Assembly: GCF_011766325.1 (NCBI RefSeq)
Contig: NZ_BLLG01000018.1
Coordinates: 60,195-124,194, forward strand
Length of the DNA: 64,000 bases
From: Streptomyces pacificus
GTDB lineage: Bacteria > Actinomycetota > Actinomycetes > Streptomycetales > Streptomycetaceae
Direction: 5' to 3'
A program made the translations under genes and the position numbers. The notes under the pieces are model-generated. The model saw only the letters and a list, made by a program, of their open reading frames with translations, was not told the DNA's origin and searched no databases. Below are positions 57,852 to 64,000 of this stretch, in pieces. Every line of letters starts with the position of its first letter. Within the stretch, counting starts at the first letter, position 1.

Positions 57852-59063
57852 ATGAACATGGCGATGATGCGGCTCCGGCGCGAGGATCCGCGTGTCGTCG
57901 GCTCGTTCAGGCTGCACCGGCGACTGGGCGCCGGCGGCATGGGGGTCGTGTACCTCGGTTCGGACCGGCGCGGTCAGCGCGTCGCGCTGAAGGTGATCCG
58001 TCCGGACCTCGCCGAGGACCAGGAGTTCCGGTCCCGCTTCGCCCGCGAGGTGTCGGCGGCCCGGCGGATCCGGGGCGGCTGCACGGCCCGGCTGGTCGCC
58101 GCGGACCTCGAGGCGGACCGGCCCTGGTTCGCCACCCAGTACGTCCCCGGTCCGTCCCTGCACGACAGGGTGGCGGGGGACGGCCTGCTGTCCGCCGCGG
58201 AGACGGCGGCCGTCGGGGCGGCCCTGTCCGAAGGCCTCGTGGCCGTCCACGAGGCCGGGGTGGTCCACCGGGACCTCAAGCCGTCGAACATCCTCCTCTC
58301 CCCCAAGGGCCCCAGGATCATCGATTTCGGGATCGCCTGGGCCACCGGAGCGAGCACGCTCACCCATGTCGGCACGGCGGTCGGCTCGCCCGGCTTCCTC
58401 GCCCCCGAGCAGGTACGCGGCGCGGCGGTGACCCCCGCGACGGACGTGTTCTCGCTCGGCGCCACCCTGGCATACGCCGCCACGGGCGACTCCCCCTTCG
58501 GGCACGGCAGTTCCGAGGTGATGCTCTATCGGGTGGTCCACGAGGAGCCGCAACTGCACGGCGTGCCGGACGCGCTGGCTCCGCTGCTGCGCGCCTGTCT
58601 GGCGAAGGACCCCGACGAGCGGCCGAGCACCCTCCAGCTGTCCATGCGGCTGAAGGAGATCGCGGCGCGCGAGGCGCAGGGCCTCCCGGAGTTGCGCCCC
58701 CCGGTGCAGCGGGAGCGCACGGAGGAGGAACTGCCGTCGGAGCGCCGCACCGCGCGGTACACCGAGCGCACCACCCAGGGCAGGCCGACGGGCACCGGGA
58801 CGGGCTCCCCCACCTCCCGGGAGCGGATGGCCAGGCAGCGGGCGCCGCATACGGGCGGCTCGCGGCCCCCCCGGTCGCGGGGCGGTGCGAGCACCGGCGG
58901 CAGGCCCGCCTCCCGCCCCGGGACCAGGACGAGGACGAGGACGACGTCCACCGGACGCAGGCCGGCCAATCCCCGGCTGCTGCGTCAGCGGATCTTCGTG
59001 TTCGTCGTGGTGACGCTCGTCGTGGCGCTGGGCATCACGGTGGCTCAGGGCCTGCGGGGCTAG
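57852..59063 (+). CDS. Membrane-anchored Ser/Thr protein kinase (Hanks type)
   Basis: The 403-residue product has a kinase domain at about 19-280: Gly loop LGAGGMGVVY, lysine in VALKVI, catalytic loop VVHRDLKPSNIL, DFG as IIDFGIAW, and APE as LAPEQVRG. An Arg/Thr/Gly/Pro-rich linker (about 285-375) and one membrane helix at about 381-398 (IFVFVVVTLVVALGITVA) follow, with only a few outside residues (QGLRG). So it has no PASTA or other sensor domain. Likely it phosphorylates cytosolic proteins from the membrane. The start could be any of three Met codons within 57852-57868. Confidence 0.92.
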   Translation: MNMAMMRLRREDPRVVGSFRLHRRLGAGGMGVVYLGSDRRGQRVALKVIRPDLAEDQEFRSRFAREVSAARRIRGGCTARLVAADLEADRPWFATQYVPGPSLHDRVAGDGLLSAAETAAVGAALSEGLVAVHEAGVVHRDLKPSNILLSPKGPRIIDFGIAWATGASTLTHVGTAVGSPGFLAPEQVRGAAVTPATDVFSLGATLAYAATGDSPFGHGSSEVMLYRVVHEEPQLHGVPDALAPLLRACLAKDPDERPSTLQLSMRLKEIAAREAQGLPELRPPVQRERTEEELPSERRTARYTERTTQGRPTGTGTGSPTSRERMARQRAPHTGGSRPPRSRGGASTGGRPASRPGTRTRTRTTSTGRRPANPRLLRQRIFVFVVVTLVVALGITVAQGLRG

Positions 59064-59129
59064 AGCCTGCGGGGCCAGGGCCGTTGCGGCCGCGTGGCGG
59101 CGGGGCCAGGGCCGTCGCCGCACCGGGGT

Positions 59130-60062
59130 TCAGGCGCCTCGCGGACGGGTCGCGTAGAAGGCCACGGCCGAGGCCGCGGCGACGTTGAGCGAGTCCACTC
59201 CCGCGGCCATGGGGATCCGGACCCACTCGTCGGCCGCGCGCATGGCGTCGACCGACAGTCCGTCGCCTTCGGTACCGAGCAAGAGGGCCAGCTTCCCGTA
59301 CCGGCGGGCGGCCAGCTCGTCCATCGTGATCGACTTCTCGTCGAGACACAGGGCGGCCGTCACGAAGCCGTGCTCGCGGAGCATCCCGACGTCCTTCGGC
59401 CACGAGGTCAGCCGAGTCCAGGGGACGTGGAAGACGGCGCCCATCGACACCTTCACGGCCCGCCGGTAGAGCGGGTCGGCGCAGCGTGGGGTGAGGAGGA
59501 CGGCGTCCACGCCCAGAGCGGCCGCGTTGCGGAAGGCCGCCCCGAGATTGGCGTGGTCGACTATGTCCTCGAAGACGGCGACGCGCCGGCCCGCACCCTG
59601 GTGCGGGCCTGAGGGGAGCCTCGTGCCGACGCCTGTCTGGTCGCCGGTGCGGTCGCCGCTACCGATGCCGGTGCGGTCGCCGGCCGGCTCCTCGTCCGCC
59701 AAGCAGCGGGCGCTGCTCAGCAGCTCTCCCGCTGCCGGCAGCGGTTTGCGCTGCATGGACGCGAGGGCGCCCCGGTGGACGTGGTAGCCGGTGACACGCT
59801 CGGCGAGGTCCGGGCCGACCGCGTACACCGGGGCCGGAACCTCGTCGATCACATCACGCATGACGTCGACCCACTTGGCGGAGAGCAGCATCGACCGCAT
59901 CGCGTAACCGGCCTGCCGGGCACGGCGGATGACCTTCTCGCCCTCGGCGATGAACAGGCCTTCCGCGGGCTCGCGTCTGCGCCGCAGTTCGACGTCGGTC
60001 AGCCCCGTGTAGTCACACAGGCGCGGGTCCTCGGGATCGTCGACGGTGATGAGATCTGCCAC
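59130..60062 (-). CDS. TrmH/SpoU-family RNA 2'-O-methyltransferase
   Basis: The 310-residue product has an N-terminal substrate-binding part (about 1-100, with FIAEGEKVIRRA) and a SPOUT domain: FEDIVDHANLGAAFRNAAALGVDAVLL, LLLGTEGDGLSV, and PMAAGVDSLNVAAASAVAFYA. These are the three SpoU motifs in order. Between the two parts is an insertion (about 123-157) with GDRTGIGSGDRTGDQTGVGT-type repeats. The RNA target (23S rRNA or tRNA) is not known from the sequence. It lies 65 nt from cobA's stop on the same strand. Confidence 0.9.
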   Translation of the reverse strand: MADLITVDDPEDPRLCDYTGLTDVELRRRREPAEGLFIAEGEKVIRRARQAGYAMRSMLLSAKWVDVMRDVIDEVPAPVYAVGPDLAERVTGYHVHRGALASMQRKPLPAAGELLSSARCLADEEPAGDRTGIGSGDRTGDQTGVGTRLPSGPHQGAGRRVAVFEDIVDHANLGAAFRNAAALGVDAVLLTPRCADPLYRRAVKVSMGAVFHVPWTRLTSWPKDVGMLREHGFVTAALCLDEKSITMDELAARRYGKLALLLGTEGDGLSVDAMRAADEWVRIPMAAGVDSLNVAAASAVAFYATRPRGA

Positions 60063-60126
60063 AGGGTGATACTGCCTTGTCCGGGATGAGGTGCCAACGG
60101 GCGGGGCGAAGTTCCCTTACCGCCGG

Positions 60127-61422
60127 TTACTTGTGCGGTCCCTCGGTGACGACGGCGCCGATGACGATGACCGCGGGAGGCCGTACGTCCTGGGCCCGGA
60201 CGGTGTCCGCGACCGTGGCGAGCGTCGCGTCCACCCGTCGCTGTGCGGCCGTGGTGCCCTCCTGCACCAGCGCGAGCGGGGTGTCCGGCGCCTTGCCGTG
60301 GGCGATGAGGGTCCGGGCGATGGCTCCGACCTTGTCGACGCCCATCAGGACCACCAGCGTGCCGGTCAGCTTGGCCAGCGACTTCCAGTCGACGAGGGAG
60401 CGGGGGTCGTCCGGCGCGACATGGCCGCTGACCACGGTGAACTCGTGCGCCACGCCTCGGTGGGTGACCGGGATCCCGGCGGCGGCCGGCACCGAGATCG
60501 AGCTGGAGATTCCCGGCACGACCGTGCACGCGATACCGGCTTCGGCCAGGGCCTGGGCCTCCTCCATGCCGCGGCCGAACACGAACGGGTCGCCGCCCTT
60601 GAGCCGTACCACCGACCTGCCCGCCTTGGCATGCTCGACCAGGGCGTTGTTGATGGCCTCCTGGGCCATGAAACGGCCGTAAGGGATCTTCGCCGCGTCG
60701 ATCACCTCGACATGCGGCGGGAGTTCGTCGAGCAGGTCGCGCGGGCCCAGACGGTCGGCGATGACGACGTCCGCCTCGGCGAGGAGCCGGCGGCCACGCA
60801 CGGTGATCAGGTCGGGGTCGCCCGGGCCGCCTCCGACGAGCGCGACGAAGGGGGACCGATCACGGCTGTGCGGCGCGGCGAGGGAACCGTCGCGGAGTCC
60901 CTCGACGACGGCGTCCCTGACGGCTGCCGACCGGCGCGGGTCCCGGCCCGTGAGCACCGCGACCGTCACGCCCTCACTGCGCCCGGTGGCCGGTGTCCAG
61001 GCGGTCGCCGCTTCGGCGTCGTCGGACCGTACGCACCAGGTCTTCGTCCTCTCCGCCTCGGCGGACGCGGTCTCGTTGGCGACCGGGTCGCTGGTCGAGA
61101 CCAGCGCGTACCACGCGCCGGCGAGGTCCCCCTCCCGGTAGCGGCGCCTGGTCCAGGTGATCTGGCCGGCCTCCGCCATGGCCTCGACCGACGGTGTGGC
61201 GGACGGCGAGATCAGCGCGACGTCCGCACCGGCGGCGACGAGGGCCGGCAGACGCCGTTGGGCGACCTGGCCGCCACCCAGCACGACGACGCGCCTGCCG
61301 GCGAGACGGAGCCCCACGAGATAGGCGGGGTGCTCCGCGCGGGCAGCGTGCCGGGGCTGCGATTGCGGCTGCGTCTGCGCGGGGCCCTCTGCGGGCTCGG
61401 CGGGCTCGGCGGGCTCGGCCAT
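60127..61422 (-). CDS. cobA: CysG-type uroporphyrinogen-III C-methyltransferase fused to precorrin-2 dehydrogenase
   Basis: The 431-residue product joins an N-terminal NAD-dependent Rossmann domain (about 35-170, VGLRLAGRRVVVLGGGQVAQRRLPALVAAGA) and a SAM-dependent tetrapyrrole methylase domain. The latter is about 185-425: VALVGGGPGDPDLITVRGRRLL, IPYGRFMAQEAINNALVEHA, VVRLKGGDPFVFGRGMEE, and PGISSSISVPAAAGIPVTHRG. It should make precorrin-2 and oxidise it to sirohydrochlorin, feeding sirohaem and B12. The start ATG has AGGAG about 10 nt upstream and is followed by an AEPAEPAEPAE repeat. It lies downstream of bluB-cobT, on the same strand, after a 570-nt spacer. Confidence 0.92.
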   Translation of the reverse strand: MAEPAEPAEPAEGPAQTQPQSQPRHAARAEHPAYLVGLRLAGRRVVVLGGGQVAQRRLPALVAAGADVALISPSATPSVEAMAEAGQITWTRRRYREGDLAGAWYALVSTSDPVANETASAEAERTKTWCVRSDDAEAATAWTPATGRSEGVTVAVLTGRDPRRSAAVRDAVVEGLRDGSLAAPHSRDRSPFVALVGGGPGDPDLITVRGRRLLAEADVVIADRLGPRDLLDELPPHVEVIDAAKIPYGRFMAQEAINNALVEHAKAGRSVVRLKGGDPFVFGRGMEEAQALAEAGIACTVVPGISSSISVPAAAGIPVTHRGVAHEFTVVSGHVAPDDPRSLVDWKSLAKLTGTLVVLMGVDKVGAIARTLIAHGKAPDTPLALVQEGTTAAQRRVDATLATVADTVRAQDVRPPAVIVIGAVVTEGPHK

Positions 61423-61992
61423 GGCGGGACAGCTCCTCGGTGCGGCGGTGCGGGGCCGCTGCGACGGTGAAGCGGCTGGTGGGGACAGGCGGGTCGGTCC
61501 GGCGAACACGATACGGGGTGGGCGGACGGGCACTGCCCGGCCGGCGGGTCAGGACGGTCACGGCCCGATCCGGCGGACGGGTCACCGCTCGACGGCGCCT
61601 CCTGCGCACGCGTGCACAGGAGCTGTCCGATGGCGGCGCGACCGGGTGACCGGACTCGGCCGCCGGCCTTCCGCACGCTCGCGTGGAGGGCCAGCTTCGA
61701 TCAGCTGCGCCACACGCCTGCCGGTGTGCTTCCGCACGCGCGCGTGGAGGGCCGGCAACGGGGGTGTGGATGGGCACGGCGGCCTCCCGCACGCGGGGAA
61801 GGCGCGGAGTGTCCGTGTCCGGGGACACGGTGGCCTCGGGCGGCCTCCCGCACGCAGGGAAGGCCCGTGCCGGTCCCGCCGTGCCGGATGCGGGAGCCCG
61901 CACGGCGACCGCGTGCCGATCGCCGTACCGGGCTGCCCGGCGCCGGCACCGAACGCGCGGCCCCGGCGCGACCGCCGCGCGACGCACCCGGA
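61423..61992. other. Non-coding spacer between bluB-cobT and cobA with dispersed repeats
   Basis: No convincing gene. Two 25-nt copies (CTTCCGCACGCTCGCGTGGA plus GGGCC at 61668-61692, and CTTCCGCACGCGCGCGTGGA plus GGGCC at 61729-61753) are almost identical. Two related CCTCCCGCACGCxGGGAAGG copies follow near 61783 and 61843. A small palindrome CCGTGTCCGGGGACACGG lies at 61813-61830. I looked for a cobalamin riboswitch on the minus strand, as it would suit a B12 gene, and did not find its B12 box. Confidence 0.6.
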
Positions 61993-64000
61993 CTACTTCT
62001 CGCTGACGCCGGCCGAGTCGAAGGTGGCCACCTCATGCATCGCGCGGGCCGCGCTTTGGACGAGCGGGAGCGCGAGCAGCGCACCCGTGCCCTCGCCGAG
62101 GCGGAGATCGAGGTCGACCAGGGGACGCAGACCCAGCTTGTTCAGGGCGGCGACATGGCCGGGTTCGGCACTGCGGTGGCCCGCGATGCACGCCGCCAGG
62201 GACTCGGGCGCGACCGCCCGGGCGACCAGGGCCGCCGCACCGGCCGACACACCGTCCAGGACGACCGGCGTGCGCAGTGACGCGCCGCCCAGGATGAAGC
62301 CGACCAGGGCCGCGTGCTCCAGACCGCCGACCGCGGCGAGGACGCCGACGGGGTCGGCCGCGTCCGGTTGGTGCAGTTCCAGTGCCCGCCTGACGACGTC
62401 CACCTTCCGTGCGTGCATCTCGTCGTTGATGCCGGTGCCGCGCCCGGTGACCTCCGCCGGGTCCGCCCCGGTGTAGACGGTGATCAGCGCGGCGGAAGCC
62501 GTGGTGTTGGCGATGCCCATCTCACCGGTGAGCAGTGCCTTGTTACCCGCGGAGACCAGGTCCCGGGCGGTCTCGATGCCCACGTCGATCGCGGCGTGGA
62601 CCTCCTCGCGGCTCAGGGCCGGGCCGGTCGTGAAGTCGGCCGTACCGGGGCGCACCTTCCGGGGCAGCAGCCCGGGGGTGGCCGGGAGGTCGGACGCGAC
62701 ACCGACGTCGATGACGCAGACCTCCGCACCGACCTGGTTGGCGAAGGCGTTGCAGACCGCTCCCCCGCCGAGGAAGTTCGCGACCATCTGGCCGGTCACC
62801 TCCTGGGGCCAGGCCGTGACGCCCTGGGCGTGCACCCCGTGGTCGCCCGCGAAGATCGCGACGGACGCGGGCTCGGGGATCGGCGGCGGGCACTTCCGGG
62901 ACAGTCCGGACAACTGGGCGGAGATGATCTCCAGCATGCCCAACGCGCCCGCGGGCTTGGTCATCCGCTTCTGCCGCTCCCACGCCTCGCCCAGTGCCTT
63001 GGCGTCCAGCGGCCGAATGCCGGAAACGGTCTCCTGGAGCAGATCGTGCGGCTCCGCCCCCGGCAGCGCGCGGCGGCCGTACGTCTCCTCGTGGACGACC
63101 CAGGACAGCGGCCTGCGTTGGGACCAGCCCGCCTGCATCAGCTCGGGCTCCGCCGGGAACTCGTCGACATAGCCCACGCACAGATACGCCACCACCTCCA
63201 GATGCTCGGGCAGGCCGAGGGCGCGGACCATCTCGCGCTCGTCGAAGAAGCTGACCCAGCCGACACCGAGCCCTTCGGCGCGGGCGGCGAGCCACAGATT
63301 CTCGACGGCCAGCGCGGAGGAGTACGGCGCCATCTGCGGCTGGGTGTGGCGGCCGAGGGTGTGCCGGCCGCCGCGCGTCGAGTCGGCGGTGACGACGATG
63401 TTGACGGGGGTGTCGAGGATGGCCTCGATCTTCAGTTGCTTGAACTGCTTGGCCCGGCCCTTGGGCAGCGACTTGGCGTACGCCTCCCGCTGACGCTGGG
63501 CGAGTTCGTGCATCGAGCGCCGGGTCTCGGCGGAGCGGATGACGACGAAGTCCCACGGCTGGGAGTGGCCCACGGACGGCGCGGTGTGCGCGGCCTCGAG
63601 GACGCGCAGCAGGACATCGTGCGGGATGGGGTCGTTGCGGAAGCCGTTGCGGATGTCACGACGCTCCCGCATCACGCGGAGTACGGCTTCACGCTCGCTG
63701 TCGGCGTACCCGGGTGCGGGCGTCCCACGGGTCTCCGCAGGATCCGCCTCACCGTCTCCGCGCGCGGGCGACGCTCCCTCGACTGCCGGCTCCGCCCCGG
63801 GCCCCCCGACCGGCCCGGCCGTGGCGGGGGGCTGCTCGGCGACCGGCTGCCCGACGGCAGAACCGGCGCCAGGACCGGCCTCAGCGGCGGACCCGGCCCC
63901 GGCCGCCGACAGGGGTCCTGCCTCGGGCTGCTCGACGGCAGGACCGGCGCCGGCCTCGGCCCCCGGCCGAACCGCGGCAGAAGGCCCGGCCGCGGACCCG
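61993..64000 (-). CDS. BluB-CobT fusion protein (5' end beyond window)
   Basis: The C-terminal half (about 63020-61993) is CobT, which joins nicotinate mononucleotide and dimethylbenzimidazole: IFAGDHGVHAQGVTAWPQEVT, TGEMGIANTTASAALITV, and LRLGEGTGALLALPLV with the catalytic glutamate. The middle part (about 63672-63030) is a BluB-type nitroreductase fold that makes dimethylbenzimidazole from reduced flavin: RERRDIRNGFRNDPIPHDVL, APSVGHSQPWDFVVI, and EGLGVGWVSFFDE. Upstream, at least 108 in-frame codons rich in Ala, Pro, Gly and Glu run to the window edge with no stop, so the start is unseen. The two enzymes act in sequence, so fusion makes sense. Confidence 0.92.
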   Translation of the reverse strand, partial: GSAAGPSAAVRPGAEAGAGPAVEQPEAGPLSAAGAGSAAEAGPGAGSAVGQPVAEQPPATAGPVGGPGAEPAVEGASPARGDGEADPAETRGTPAPGYADSEREAVLRVMRERRDIRNGFRNDPIPHDVLLRVLEAAHTAPSVGHSQPWDFVVIRSAETRRSMHELAQRQREAYAKSLPKGRAKQFKQLKIEAILDTPVNIVVTADSTRGGRHTLGRHTQPQMAPYSSALAVENLWLAARAEGLGVGWVSFFDEREMVRALGLPEHLEVVAYLCVGYVDEFPAEPELMQAGWSQRRPLSWVVHEETYGRRALPGAEPHDLLQETVSGIRPLDAKALGEAWERQKRMTKPAGALGMLEIISAQLSGLSRKCPPPIPEPASVAIFAGDHGVHAQGVTAWPQEVTGQMVANFLGGGAVCNAFANQVGAEVCVIDVGVASDLPATPGLLPRKVRPGTADFTTGPALSREEVHAAIDVGIETARDLVSAGNKALLTGEMGIANTTASAALITVYTGADPAEVTGRGTGINDEMHARKVDVVRRALELHQPDAADPVGVLAAVGGLEHAALVGFILGGASLRTPVVLDGVSAGAAALVARAVAPESLAACIAGHRSAEPGHVAALNKLGLRPLVDLDLRLGEGTGALLALPLVQSAARAMHEVATFDSAGVSEK

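Noticed and set aside
61423..61992. Possible cobalamin riboswitch upstream of cobA
   Set aside because: The B12-box consensus and the surrounding paired elements were not visible on the minus strand.

Overview
The window is a high-GC actinobacterial chromosome segment, almost certainly from a Streptomyces. The evidence is the strong G/C bias at third codon positions, frequent GTG starts, the sporulation gene ssgB, the phosphatidyl-inositol mannoside genes, RelA/Apt/SecDF/RuvABC synteny and a rpsD-rarA-hisS neighbourhood. From memory this gene order matches the conserved core near SCO1490-SCO1555 of S. coelicolor; I could not check that by alignment. I see no prophage, insertion sequence, CRISPR array or biosynthetic cluster.

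Layout. 1-12.8 kb (minus strand): nusB (partial), efp, an M24 peptidase-like protein, an ATP-binding kinase-like protein, the shikimate genes aroQ-aroB-aroK-aroC-aroE, mltG, ruvX and alaS, many joined by 1-4 nt overlaps. 12.8-17.3 kb: two small membrane-associated proteins, rpsD, rarA and a VKOR-type protein. 17.5-22 kb: hisS and a metallo-hydrolase (minus), then a membrane-anchored cyclophilin and a DUF349 protein (plus). 22-34.1 kb (minus): relA, apt, secF, secD, yajC, ruvB, ruvA, ruvC, a YebC-type regulator, pdxT and pdxS. 34.4-38 kb (minus): a LemA-like protein, then the start of phosphatidyl-inositol mannoside synthesis (PimA-type mannosyltransferase, PatA-type acyltransferase, CDP-alcohol phosphotransferase). 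38.2-43.8 kb: a divergent EF-G-like GTPase, an unknown membrane protein, a HIT protein and a K+ channel. 43.9-48.6 kb: thrS, a DEDDh exonuclease, two tRNA-Val(CAC) genes and a PGPGW membrane protein. 48.8-56.5 kb: ssgB, a CGNR zinc-finger regulator, small membrane proteins, a DsbA-like protein, a double GNAT protein, a pabB/pabC-like pair, four tRNA genes (Gly, Cys, Val, Val), a zinc-ribbon protein and a phosphotransferase. 57-64 kb: a small membrane protein, a Ser/Thr kinase, a TrmH-family methyltransferase, a CysG/CobA-type sirohaem/cobalamin enzyme and a BluB-CobT fusion running off the right edge.

The genes are mainly housekeeping: aromatic amino acid and folate precursors (aro, pabB/pabC), translation (efp, alaS, hisS, thrS, rpsD, tRNAs), recombination and repair (ruvX, ruvABC, rarA), stringent response (relA, apt), protein export (secDF-yajC), B6 (pdxST), B12 (cobA, bluB-cobT) and envelope lipids.

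I did not find a clearly new multi-gene system. The items most worth a second look are an M24 protein with three of five metal ligands substituted, an EF-G-like GTPase lacking the NKxD motif, the BluB-CobT fusion with a Pro/Ala-rich extension, a 44-nt perfect palindrome between divergent thrS and exonuclease genes, a three-hairpin leader before the DUF349 gene, and a 554-residue membrane protein I cannot assign.
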